The position numbers and the translations under genes are program-made. Source: Nectonema munidae (Eukaryota; Nematomorpha; Nectonematoida; Nectonematidae). Taken from it: a stretch of 64,000 nucleotides of DNA. Under the pieces are notes generated by a model that did no database searches, had not been told where the DNA came from, and worked only from the letters and a program-made list of their open reading frames with translations. Below are positions 1-13,300 of this stretch, piece by piece; positions within the stretch are counted from its first letter, which is position 1, and each line of letters opens with the position of its first letter. The stretch is taken from contig JAUIRK010000993.1 of NCBI GenBank assembly GCA_030549495.1, forward strand, positions 558,001-622,000, in the 5' to 3' direction.

Positions 1-1165
1 TTTTATTAAATTCCTATTCAATACTTATTTTTTTTACAAAATATAAAGTTAAAAAGAATTATAAGCTTATAGTACTAACTAACTTCTACCCTAATAATAA
101 CACTAACTCTAATACTAACACGAATGCTAATTCTACACTTATCCTAACAGCGACAATAGATTTCCAAAATTTTACAGATTAAGGCCAATTTAGAAATTGG
201 TTTGACATTTGTCAATCAACTATTATGCAAATTGAGGAACAAATTTGAAGTCAAAATACGCGGTAGAGTAAAAAATATTAATATTCATAAAAGTTGAAAA
301 TTGTTATTGTTTTAACCCATTTACGACCAATGTTCCTATTTTGGAAAAAAAATAATTTTCTCTTTGTCTTCTTTTTTCAATGAATTTGAAAAAAAATCGT
401 GTGTGTTTTTTTATATTTTTTGTTTTTTTTGTTTTTAAAGGGGGGTTAAGGATTCAAACTAAGGACAAAACTAAAGTTGAAAATTCAGGATAGATAGCGC
501 ATGTTGCTGAAAAAGAGCTACTTATTGAGAAAACATTTGGTCGAGTGAATTCATTAACCCATTTAGGACCACTAAAAGCACACGTGTAGTAGGAAGCAGA
601 CGATTTGTATTTTTATCACATTAAAACGCAGACGATAAAAAAAAAGTTATGTACTCAAATGAGTACACTGGTTTTAAAAAGGGTTATAAAATATGTCTAA
701 GATGATACACACAGTTCTAGAAGTCGCAAAACCCAGAAATTTCTGTAAGAAGAGACTTTTTATGAGGACAGGTTTATTAATCTTGGCCTAACACTTAACT
801 TGAAATAACAATTTTGTCTTTAACATCACATTTAGAAGCACTAGTTCTATACACTTTCCATTATGTGTATTTATAAGCAAATGTAATAATTCATTGCAAT
901 ATCGAAAGAGTGAAAAGTGGCTCATCAAAATTAAAGGCATCTTCTCAAACGATTTATATCCCAGAAAAAGAAGACAGCATTAAGAATTTGATATAAAATT
1001 ACACTAAAATCAAGAAATCGTTTGTTTCGTTCAAAGATTACATTGTGATTAAATGGATCAAGTGAGTTTAGAACTAACTCTTTCTATATAATTTCATAAC
1101 TACCCTCCATCACATTATCATGTAAGATCTTATATTCGAAAAGTTAGAACATAAAGGTTTTTTAC
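1..1165. other. RECK intron, partial, with piggyBac-type MITE copies
   Basis: Left end of the window, inside the intron downstream of the last visible RECK exon. It holds a degenerate MITE left end at about 312 and a fuller copy at 557-683. No cysteine-rich minus-strand exon was found in it, so the Kazal-domain exons must be further left. The rest is AT-rich with no feature I can name. Confidence 0.7.
557..683. repeat. piggyBac-type MITE
   Basis: Starts TTAA|CCCATTTAGGACCA and ends AAAAAGGG|TTAT. The interior has the family's CAGACGAT motifs and, near the right end, an inverted pair GTACTCA-AA-TGAGTAC (651-666). Termini CCC..GGG at TTAA are typical of piggyBac-type elements. Confidence 0.6.
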
Positions 1166-1351
1166 TTTTAACCGTATCTTGGATCCAGCAATGTCTTTGT
1201 CCAAAACAAGGCAGCTTAACACAATCTGTAATTTGATTATCTGAAGAGCATTGACAAACTCGAAGACAATTTGTATTTTTGCCGTTGATAGGAAGATGAA
1301 TCCATGTGTTTTGAGAGACTAAGAAATTAGAAATTTCTCCAAGAACACAGC
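1166..1351 (-). CDS. Reck: RECK exon: Cys-rich segment before the Kazal domains
   Basis: Reads GCVLGEISNFLVSQNTWIHL, then CLRVCQCSSDNQITDCVK and LPCFGQRHCWIQDTV. It matches GCKLGEASDFIVRQGTLIQV then CYKICSCGQSGLLENCME and MHCIDLQKSCIV of vertebrate RECK. The acceptor is TATATAG, phase 1. The 3' boundary is set at a GTAAAA donor (phase 1); a donor a few bases earlier (ACG|GTTAAA) is possible, and the next exon is outside the window so the choice cannot be tested here. Confidence 0.93.
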
Positions 1352-4300
1352 CTATATAAAGCAAAAATAGGAAAAATTTATTTACACATATTTGCATAAT
1401 ATATTTATCATATATTGTTTCCAGTGTTAAAACATATATCAATGATTATTAAAAATTGTAATATTTTAAACGAAAATCATTTGCAAAATGTTGAAGGTTT
1501 TCTAATTTAAAGTTTACGTTTATATTAAAAAAAACTATCATCAATATTTTTTCTTTTTGAATAAAAATTGTTAGAAATTTTTCATTTTTATGAATGTGTA
1601 CCACCCCTAGCGTAACCAGAAAAATGAAGATAGAGGCGAGGGGAAATTTTGAGAGGGGTTTATTTTTGTAATGACTAAAATGTATATTTTTTGTTTGTTT
1701 ATTATTTCCTCTTTTTTAGAGCGTATCTACGTTGATTTGAGTTTATCTTACTCCCGAGAGGCTTGCTCCAAACTTTGAGAACCAATGTAAGTCAACAAAA
1801 TAAAGATAAAATTTAAATGCTGACATGGCTTTCTGAAACATTTATGTATAGGAGTTAAGAAAAATGGTGCTAGGACCGTTCGCTAATGGTCCGTTCGTAC
1901 CCAGACATTTCGTTACCGGACACTTTGCTACGGGACAGTTCGTTACTAGGACTCTTTGCGACCAGGACAATATGCTACCAAATATTCGGATATGCCTTTT
2001 TTAGATTTGTTTTCAATTCATAATTTTGTTTTAATTAAATAAATAATATAACAAAAATGATAATAAAGGAAAAGTGACTTTGAATGGAAAAAGTAAAAAA
2101 AAATGGGTTCGCAAAATCGTGAAATATATAAATAATATATATGAATCGCTTGAAATTATTATATATTAGATTATAATATTATAAAATATTGTTATATATA
2201 ATATATTAAAATATATTAAATATTAATATATCTATAACGAAATGCCCGGGTACGAACGGTCCTAGTAACGAACTGTCCCGTAGCGAAGTGCCCGGTAACG
2301 AAATGTCCGGGTACAAACGGTCTGGCCACTAATAAAAATATATTTAAATGGTTTGAAACAGGAGCAAGCACTTTTCAATTCCATATCAGGGAGGGAGCTG
2401 GGATAAAAAATTTAGTACCTAGCAAATCTGATAACCTAGTAATAAAATTTTCCCATTAACCAATGACATAACAACTCAGGGAAAACGCTAAAAAGTATTT
2501 AATGTCTTGTGGCTTACTATGATAAAAGATATGCTGATAGATAGCGCATAGTTGTCAAAGTATTGATAATAAAATTAGAATGTTAATCAATGAGTGCTTT
2601 TTTTGTGAATATTATTAAAATACATACCCGGTAAGCATTCATATTCTTGACAAGAAGGAGTATTGTAAGGAATTAAAGCAGAAGACGGTGATCTTAGTGT
2701 TGCAGGGCATGTCTTAGAAACAGAACAAACTTCACTTGTTAAACATTTTTTATCTTTACAAGGATAAGAAATATCACTTAGGTTTTTGTAGAATGAAACG
2801 TTTTCATCTAAAAAATTAATAAAATAAAAATAACAATATTACGATATTTGACTTTTATTGAAAAAGCAAAATCAATGAAACTATTAAATTTTGCTGTTTA
2901 CAATAGTTTAACTCAAAATTGAAGTGTTATATCAAGATAAAATGCGAATAAAAAGATAAATTATGAAGAGAAGTAAGAATATAATTTATTTATGATTACA
3001 ATTCGCTTTAACTTTAAATATCCACAATAAAAACAAATGGTTATCCCCCAGCCTAAAATTTTATGAAAAAGATAATTTTGGTACTTATTGCTTCTACCTA
3101 CAAATTCTTATCTAACTAATTAACTAACAAGCTAAAATTTTACTATTCATCTTTTTCATAATAAAAATGTTTACTAATATTTTTGTTAAAATTTTTAATA
3201 TTGAAAATTCAAGAGGGCGGGAGATAACCAACATGTAACAATCTCCTAAAGTTTAACACTTTGTTGCCATAAACATTTACATATCGTTTTTCCATTTCTA
3301 CTTTGCAACTTTTACATTTGATATAGCCTTAGTGTTACCAAATTTTAATCAAAAATAAACTTTTTATATTTGTCTAGAATCTAGATCGTTCTTTTAATAT
3401 CTTGTAAAAATTAACGTGAAATATATAAAATAGTATAGTAAGAAAAGTTTGTATGCTCACTTTTACAAATTAATCTCAGCTCATAAATTTTTCGTTCATC
3501 AATTATATTAAAAACTTACTTAAAACTAAAACAATTTTAAGTTTTTTAATAATTCAGAATTAAAATCATCAATTTTTACTGACATTCATTCTTTAAGAGT
3601 CAATCACTCGAATTTTAACATTTTAAGTTTGAACATTCAATCATTGAATGCAAAATACAGTCAATTTCAACTATTTATTACGAACTTAAATGAAGTATTA
3701 TTTTTTCCTGTTCACGTGATTATGCTTCAGGAAACTTGGTTACTCAACAATATTAATCTTCACACACTTGATAATTATGAACTAGTTCATTACGTAAGTT
3801 CTATAAACTCGCATGGAGGACTGTGCTTCTATGTTCATTCTTCTGTTAAATTTTTAGTGATTGATTCGATAAACTATCATAATTTTGAATGTTTTTCAAT
3901 AAAAATCAAACAAAGCAAACAAAAAGACTTATGCATACATAATATTTACAGACATCCTTGTAAAATAACGGAAGAAACATTTTTAAACGAATTTGATAAG
4001 TTCATACAAAGTCTAAATAACACATACATTAATTTAATCGGGGGAGATTTTAATATTAATCTATTCGATTATCCATCTAAAAATACAGTTTGTTCATTCC
4101 TCGAAAATCTATTTTCTTTAGGTTACATACCCACTATCACTTCATGTACTAGAGAATTATCCAACTCCTTAATAGATAATTTTTATGTAAGCATTAATAT
4201 AAACAAATTTGATGCTTTTGTATTGGACACCCCTTTGTCTGACCATTATCCTATCTTATTCTCTCTAGGTTCTTTTAAAGCGGAAAATTGTACCAGTGTT

Positions 4301-7300
4301 AAGAAAATATTGCATAAAAACAGATTTATTGCTTCAATAAGTAGACTTAATTGGGAAACTTCTTTTCAAAATCTTGTCGAACCTGAACTGCTGGCTGATA
4401 CCTTTTTAAAAACTCTTACAGAGCAAATAAAAAATCACACTAGTTTTAAATTAATATACCCCAAATCAAAAATATAAATATAAATCTGAACCCTGGGCTA
4501 ATGTGGAACTTCTAAATTTAATTAAAAAGAGAGATAAATTGTACAAAAAATATAAGAAATCTGTAGGGGATGAAAAAACTTTACGTAGGAGTGAATTTGT
4601 TCTAATTCGTAATAGGGTAAAATCATTATCCAACAAGCTAAAATTGAAGTATTACTCTGATAGCTTTTCTTCTTTAAAAGATTCTCGTAGTCTCTGGAGA
4701 AAATTTAATAAAATCATGAAGCCAAATTGTAAGAGGGAAATGCAGATTCAAATCAACGGTAAATTAAGTAGTAACAAGAAACTTATTGTTGAAGAATTTA
4801 ACAAGTCTTTTATAATATCTCCTAGATATTGTGATGATGATCAATATAAAGGTTTTTTACCAGATGTTAACAGTTGTTTTTGCTTTAGACTACTCAATGC
4901 TAATGATATTTTATTGGCAGTAAATTCATGTAAAAACAGCGATTGCGAAGATTATTATGGAATCTCCATGAATATGTTCAAAATGATACTTAACCACATT
5001 TGCTTTCCTTTAACTTTTATCTTCAACCAATGTTTGATTAAAAAACAGTTTTCTTCAGCTTTCAAAATTAACAGAGTAACTCCAATATATAAAAAAGGAA
5101 CAAAAACTGAAATTTCAAACTACAGGCCTATTACTATAATTACGACATTATCAAAAGTGTTTGAAAAAATTATGGCAACTCAAATTGATAGCTGCTTTAT
5201 TAATCACAATTTGTATTTTAGGTATCAATTTGGATTTAGGAAAAATTATTCAACAGAGCTCTTTCACTCGTTTCTGGTGAATAATATTACTGAGAATCTT
5301 GAAAATAAGCATGATACTATTGGTGTTTTCTTGGATTTAAAACGAGCATTTGACACAATTTGTTTTAACAAGCTTTTATATAAACTGAAATCATATGGAT
5401 TTACTGAATCATCGTTGAAGTTAGTTAATTCTTATCTAATCAATAGAAGGCAATGCGTATGCATAGATTCTGTTTCTTCAAGCTTTTTAGTATCAAAATG
5501 TGGTATCCCTCAAGGTTCTCTCCTTGCTACTCTATTTTTTTTAATTTATATAAACGATATATATATGAGTAACATTAATAGTAAATTCTTATTATATGCA
5601 GATGACATTACTTTTCTAATTTCTTCGGCCAACACTTCATTTGGTGAAAATTATAAATTTGTTAAAGAAAACATCAGTCAGATATACCGATGGTGCTATT
5701 CTAATGACTTAATAGTAAATAATTCTAAAACTAAAGGAATGATCTTTTCAAATCGTAAATTTAGCTTAAATGATGCGACAATGTATTTGGGATTTCAATT
5801 TATTGAATCTTTTAACTTATTAGGTCTTAGATTGGATGATAATTTAAGATGGAATACTCATATAAACTTTATTTGCAATAAATTATCTTCAATTACAGGT
5901 ATACTTAAATGCTTAAAAAATTACTTGAGCAAAAATCTTTTATTGACACTTTACAAAGCTTTATTTCTACCACATTTAACATATAACATTTTAATTTGGG
6001 GACATGCTAACTTGTACAAGTTATTCTCACTACAAAAGAGAGTCTTGAAAATCATTTTTAATAAACCAACTTTATTTCATTCAAATGTGCTCTTTGTAGA
6101 TAATAAGCTTTTGAAGATAGAGATATTTTTCTGCATAAACTCTATATTTTTTGTTTGAAATTTAAATTGGGAATTCTCCCCAAAGAATTCTATGAGCTTT
6201 TAAATTTTAACCATGAACACATTTAAGGTCGCATTTTAAACTTAGTTTACCTTATTACAGGTTAAAATCATCTAAACAAACACTTGTTTATAAATTTTCG
6301 ACTTTTTATAATAGTCATATTGCTTTTATTAACAGTTTCTGCTCAATTGTTTCGATAAAAAATGCAGGTATTGATCTTTTGTTGCAAACATATCGTAATA
6401 TATAAAAGATACAGTTTATTATATGAAGACTACTAAGTCTTTCAATTGTGATTGTTTATATATTATTTATTTTTTTTTTTTCTTATTCATTTGAGTTATA
6501 TTTAGTTTAATCACTTATAGTACTTCTCCAAGCGGGTTTCTTTTAAACCTTTTGAGGTACTTGTTATCACATTTTTTTTTCATCATTACTATTGATTGTC
6601 ATTTTGTTTGTTTGTTTGTATTTGTATACAAATTTATCAAATTTTTACACTTAATATTTTACATGTTTCATATTTATGTGATATCAATAAATCATCTTCT
6701 TCTTCTTCTTCTTCTTCTATCTAAAACAAGTGTCGTGAAGGAGCTCTATAAACACACTGCAAAGCACTACACTAGTCAATAGCTACTTTTTTATACTTTC
6801 AGAAAAACTTATAGCAAAATTTTAGCTAGTTTTTAATCACACATATATGGGATATTTGAGGCAAAGTCAAGTCTTTGCCTTCCATTAAAAACTATAATGT
6901 ACAAACTACAACTATAACATATATAGTTGAAATTATGTTATTAAAAACACTCATGTTTTTAATGGCTGAGCATCTTAGAATTCTAAACTAAAGTTTTTAT
7001 TTTACAATTACTTCAACTATTGTTTTTCTTCTTTCTTGCTTTAATTTAATGGAAGATATCATAAAAACAATAGATATAGCCAAAAATGGTGGGTTTAAAA
7101 GCATTATCCTCCAATAAAACGAGTAAAGAAAGCCTTTCCAATACTATACTTTTTTTGCTTGAGAAGGTTACTCTATTAGAAAAATTTGAGAGCTTCAAAA
7201 GTGAAGTAAGGAACAAAAAGTAATACAGTGAAGTCGTTTCTCACAAAATTCCAGAAGAATCCAGCAATGCCAAAAAAGTTTTATATGTCAACTACGCTGA

Positions 7301-10300
7301 AAAACAGTACTCTTCCACTGTTGATCTGGTGAAGACTTGCTTGACTGATGTCAAAGTGAACCATTTCAGCAAAAATAATAAATCACTGAAGATTATTTTT
7401 CCAGATGAGAGAAATCTAGATAATACAAAAATGATGTTCGATAAATCTAAGATAAAGTCTACAAGGAGAAACGGACTCTATCCTAAACTCAAATTTTATG
7501 TAGCAAAAGAATTCACCAAAGAAAACTTGTTGCCTTTCATCCTTAAAAAAGTGCTGATTTTAAAGAGTTAGTGGACAAGGGAATGATCAAACTTTTGCAT
7601 CTTGATAACAAGTCAACTTCAAACTACAATTTTTGTATCATCAAAGTCTTCAATTTATAATACTATCAAAAGTAACAATTTTTATTTGTATATTGAATTA
7701 AATAGATTTAAATGTTATGATCATTTTATCCACATTTATTGTACAAAATGTAATCATTTCGGACAATTTTCAAAGAATTGTAGGAGTAGCCAAGTTCAAT
7801 GATGTTATTGTGATCAGACACATTTTAGTTCTGATTACCCAGTCAAGTCAGATAAATCAAAACACAAATCTATTAATTGTATAGCCAATAAATATAGCAA
7901 TGTTAATCATTCCTCAGTGAGCTTTAATTGTCCATCAGTACAAAAAAAATAGAATTCGTGAAAAGTATAACTATTTTTGAGTCTCATGAATCTCAACAAT
8001 AATTGTGATGATACTAGTGATAATAATTTTAATGAAAAATTATGTCAATATTTTTGTGATGAAACAAAATACACGATCTAGTGTTTGTTTTTGTTTTAAG
8101 GAAATTAACAAAGCTTGTGTCGTTTCGGCAATTCGAGGGCTACAATGCAAAGACTCGACAGACATATATGACATATCATTCCATAAAATTAAGGAGTCGT
8201 TGGTTTTATTTGAAGATATATTAGTAGTAGGTTACAACTCATGGCTCGAATATGGTATTTTCCCTGATTGCTTCTGAATAGAGTAGTGCCTGTGTTCAAG
8301 AATGGATGTAGGAAATCAATTTTGAATTATAGACCCATTTCAATTATACCATTTTTTTCGAAAGTTTTTGAAAGAATTATATTCACTCAATTATATGAAT
8401 ATTTATGTTCATCTAGTTTGATATATAGAAAGCCGTTTGGATTTCGAAAAGGATATTCTACTAAGCTTTCACATTCTTGCTTTTTGAATTCTGTCAATGA
8501 AAATCTTGATATCAAGTCTGATGTGGTTTCTATATTTTTAATCTTAAAAAGCTTTTGATAAAATAAGATTATAACATTTTTTTTCACATATATTACAAAG
8601 GTGAATCATGAAAGCGGCTTCGGCCAAAACTACTTTTAGGAAGAAAAATATCAGAAATAAAAGATTATGACAGTTCATATAAGCGGCTTTATGGACTTAT
8701 GAAATATCCTATCACATATTGTATTCTATGAAATTAAAATTTATATTGAATATTCTTTTATATTTTATAATTAACTTGTTTAATTATATTGTAATCAATA
8801 AATTCATCTTCTTCACAATTTTGATTACCAAAGTTTCTTTTTATTCTTGTTATTCAATCGTTTGGTTTTATTGTTGCTCATTGGATCCCAATCTTCGTTT
8901 TCTAAGAAACGCAGAATGGGAAAACTAAATCAAACATATGGGGTAGAAAGATCTCCTAAAATGAGGAATTTATATAGATATCACTGCCTGCAAAGATTTT
9001 GCAAGAAAAAATAACAAATCCTACATGATTTTTATGCTAAGGGGATTTTTACCCGCACACTAAAAACATTCTTTGATAAATTCCTTTTCACTTTTTTTAT
9101 ACCTAAAAAATTCAGAATTCGGTTACATCTAGATTTCTTGATATAAAGTGCAGACAAGGTGTGATTTTTTTTGAATATTATAATGTTTTTAGTGGAGTGT
9201 TGATTAAGAAATTTGGCTTACCCAAATAGTCTTTAATAGAGATGCAAGGTTGTTTGGAATCTAAAGGTGAAAGAATATTGCACAGTCCTTTAGGAGTTTG
9301 ATTTGGCAGCAGACGACCTTCATCAGCACATTTTGTTAAAATATCAATGCAATCAGATCTATTCAGAATATTGAAATGATTTTTTTAACAATGAATAGAA
9401 AATGAATAAAATTATAAATCAATAGTATAAGAGACCAGAAAAATGACTGCTATATTAAAAATTTATTTTTCGATAATTCAAAATTTGATTTGAAATAAAT
9501 TTTTCCCTTCTACATTTGAATAATTTTGAAAAAAATTTAAAATTGTAACCAACATGTGAACTAAGATTCATAATGTTCAACTTTGTTATGAAAAAATGAA
9601 TAAATAATTTTAATATAAAACCATTTTACACATCTAATCGTTTAGATAATTTTATGGAGTATATTGAATTTGTAAATGTAACATAAAGCAAATATGAGTT
9701 CGAATTTAGAAAGTTATTATATAGAGCGATTAAGATATTAAACTTAAATTTTTAGAATTAGTTGAAATTCCTACTTACTTTTAATCAAATTTCAAAGATT
9801 GTGTTGTAAAGTCCAGGAGTGGAGAACTTCAGCCCGTGAACTCATGTTATGTGACCCTCCCTCGATCTCAAAATTCAATTTATTATATTTAAAAGTAGTA
9901 AACTTTTCAAATCCTCACCTCAATGTAAAGGAATTTTTAACAGGTTTAAAAATAACTTCAAGGTTAAATCGGCAGATAGCTTAGTGGTAGGAGCGTAGAG
10001 TCACGATCCAGATGGTCTGGGTTTGATTCCCTATCGTAACTATCCTTATCATCTGTCCAGCTATGCAAGATTATTCTCCCTTGAATGCAATACCAACAAA
10101 TAAAAAAAATTCAAGTTATTTTATTCAAAATAAATAATTGTCTAAAATCATGCAAATCAACTGCAAATAATTAAAAGAGTATTTTTTGCCTAAATTCATT
10201 GAATGAGCGATTGGTATGTGGAAAACGGCGCTAGGACAATTCGTCGTGGGACAGTTTGTCCCGTGACAATTCGTCGTCGGACATTCGTCCCCAGAACAAT

Positions 10301-13300
10301 TTGTCATCGGTCAATTCGTCTCTAAAATTTCATAAATATTTCAATCTCGTTATTTTCAACATTTGAAATTTTAAAATTTAAATATGTTTCAAAAATATGT
10401 TTTATTTTAATTATTGTTTTTTAGCTTTCAAGCAGGGGCGCACATCCGGAGGGCGAGGGGGGGGGGGGCGACCGCCCCCCGCCCCCAATGTGTTTTCAGG
10501 GGGGGGGGGGGGGCGAAAATGACCTTCGCCCCCCCCCCCCCCCCAATAATTTTCTATAAGTAAGAGTTGCTGCTTGTTTATAAAACAATGTATGCAAACT
10601 TTCGAATCAATCAAACATCATGCCAAGCTGCTCTGAAATTCCTATCGAACATATTTAACAGACGATTTGTGAGAGCTATATAATAATAATCATCCATTGC
10701 TTCAATATGCACACAATAAGTAAGCAATGTTTATCACAGTGTCTCCTCTTTATAGTATTTTTGAGCAAACACATGTTGATGATCCACTAGATTTTCTCAT
10801 TTTCTGTCACAGTGATTCTATTTCTTTTTCTCCTCCGCTTTCTCTGCTAAAACTCAATCATTCACTCAAGCTCTCTTCTTTCATTCAAGCCCTCTTCTTT
10901 CATTCAAGCCCTCTTCTCTTGTTAAGCTCTCTTCTCTCCAGTGACGTAGCTAGGCTGGGGCATGAGGGGCCATGCTCACACTCCTATGTACCGCATGGTG
11001 CCCCCATGCATCTTACAGTTTTTGAAAATTTCTCCAATGAAAGGGTCAAGAAAGTATAAATAATGTTGCGCAAGTTTTTTGTTTTTAAATTGTGCCCTTC
11101 TATCAACTTTTTTTTGGCTACACCACTGCTTCTGTCTAATTTGCATTTAGAATTAAATTAAAATAGTTTTCAATCGTTGCAATTTTATATCAATGAGTAA
11201 TGTTAGACTCGCGCTAAGAATTTTTTTTCAACAAAAGTCACAATCTTTATCACTACGTTTGCTACAATTTGTAACATTTGAAAACTTAAATATTCAAAAA
11301 AACGCGATAATTTCTTTTCTCGTATACTTTGATTTATGTTAGTTTGGTCCTCGGACATTTTGCCCCATTATTTTTATAAGACTGTTCGTCCCTTGGACGA
11401 TTCACCCTATTATTTTCATAAGACATTTTTTAAATTTTGTTCGTCCCATGGACAATTCGCCCTATTATTTTCATAAGACATTTTGTTTCATGGACAATTC
11501 GGCCCGTTATTTTCATAAGACATTTTGTCTCATGGACAATTCTAAAAAATTAAGAGATAAAATGAATAATTTGAAATAATTTAATAGAGATGAAATAAAC
11601 AAGAATATAAAATTTTTTAATAATTTTACACATATAATAAGCAAAGATAGATGAAACTAATAGCCTATGAGAAAATTTGTCAGGGGGCGAATTATCTATG
11701 GGGCGAAATGTTTGTCGACCGTTAGTTTAAATAATTTTTTAATTATAAGGGTTGGCTACTTAAACGTTGGTTTTTGCTGCTTATAAAAACTTGAAAATAT
11801 CAAATAAACTCTAATTCTTTATGCCTCCTATTATTTTGAAATTATTCTGAGAACAGACGGTTCCATTTAAAAATAGTGAAAATTTTTTATTAGTTTATTT
11901 TGTTTCCTTTCTCTCTTATGTTAATTATGTAGCAAATTTTTCAATTTTGAGTAAAAGGTAAGGTGCAGCGGGTGTATTTTCATTGACCAGGCACTGATGT
12001 ACCGCTTATGTCAAACTATGAACAAATTCGTATCGATGATGAATCGAATCCAGAGGCTTCCGTGTTATGTCCATCATCTCAACCAACCTGCCATGCCACC
12101 CATAGAGTATGCTGTAGTGGATACGTCAAATTAGTTTTCAAAAAACTTAAGTTATGCTCTAAAATTGTTTGTTTTTGTTGAAGCTTTATAACTTTTTCTG
12201 ATAGACTTTTTTCCTTAAAAGTTATTATAAAAGGCAAATCATTGCAAAATGTTAAAAGTTATTTTACTTTTTGTAGCTTGTATCAATTTAGCTTTTAAAC
12301 TATTTTTGAATGATGCTGAGTAAAATGATATAATGCGATCTAATTTTTTTGTTAGCACAATTATAACTTCATTTTATACCCTTGCCCCTGAATCAATCAC
12401 ATTTTTTCATATAAACATCGCAGGGTGTCTACAACACCAACCTTCAGTTATTTGTTAGTGAAAACTATCCAACCTTCAGTTATTTGTTTTCTCTATGAAT
12501 CAAATATTCTTTCATCAATTCCTGTAGCCTGGTAGACTACTTCATTTTTCAAATGAAAAGCCTATTCCACCCCCTAACAATTTTAGATTTTTTTAAAACT
12601 AGTGTATATTCGATGGTTGTAGGTAAAAATGCCCTCAGAGAAAATGCCCAGGAAAAAATGCCTCCAGAAAAAATGCCCCGGAAAAAATGCCTCCAGAAAA
12701 AATGCCCCTAATTAAAAAGTAGGAAAAAATGCCCCTAATTAAAAAGTAGGAAAAAATGCCCCCTAATTTTTGATTTTCAGGATTTTTTTTAATTATATAA
12801 ATATTTTTATTTAGTACCGTTTTGAAAGGCTAAATTTCTAAAATTTCTTAATCTATAGGGTTTTTTTTTATAAAGTTCTTGAAAACAATTGCAAAGGTGC
12901 AGATTTGTAGGAATGTGTTCTTAAAATCAGTTAAAATACAAATTATATTTAGAAAGTGTTCTGATGCACACAAAGTCCAAAAATATTTGCTGTTTTATAA
13001 AAAAAATTTTGTATTTAAAAAATTGTCATTTGCTGAGTTTTTTAGTTTACTTTAATTAAATTTTAAATGTTTTAGATGAAAAGTTAACTTTTTTTTTACA
13101 AAAAACCTTTATTTAACATATCTTTTAAAAAAAAAAATTTTGAAATTGAAATTTCATTTCAATTAATCAATTTCACTCAAAAGATTTCAATTTCATTCTA
13201 TTGATCAAGTTAAAAATAAAAAAAGATAAATCAGAAGTAATTTGTTTAATGATATACTTTTTTAACGCAAAATTAACCAAGAACAATTTGTCCTAAGGCG

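Larger units (their letters stand above)
3520..6720 (+). mobile_element. LINE (CR1/L2/Jockey-type), EN and RT, 5'-truncated
   Basis: Non-LTR retrotransposon. The endonuclease (about 3560-4477) shows SLNIQSLNAKYSQF at its start, LQETW, IGGDFNIN and a terminal LSDHYPI, the APE-type signature. The reverse transcriptase frame (4503-6158) shows NYRPITII, FGFRKNYST, GVFLDLKRAFD, CGIPQGSL and YADD. The C-terminal part then continues in another frame (LYIFCLKFKLGILPKEF). Two frameshifts are therefore visible, near 4470 and 6130. The 3' end is a (CTT)n run at about 6690-6718, with no polyA. No ORF1 precedes the endonuclease. The clade is inferred from the RT motifs and the microsatellite tail. Confidence 0.9.
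2808..9221. other. RECK intron carrying two LINE copies
   Basis: 6.4-kb intron. 2808-3500 is AT-rich with an (ACTA)-rich patch near 3110-3135 and no identified element. 3520-6720 is a LINE copy, 7020-8815 a rearranged copy of the same family. 8816-9221 shows nothing I can name. Confidence 0.8.

Noticed and set aside
9971-10043. Possible functional tRNA gene
   Set aside because: A and B boxes are present, but no clean acceptor stem is apparent and an unrelated body with an A-rich tail follows, as in a SINE.
10411-10614. Gly/Pro-rich minus-strand open frame
   Set aside because: Produced by the G- and C-runs of a repeat; no start context or conserved residues.
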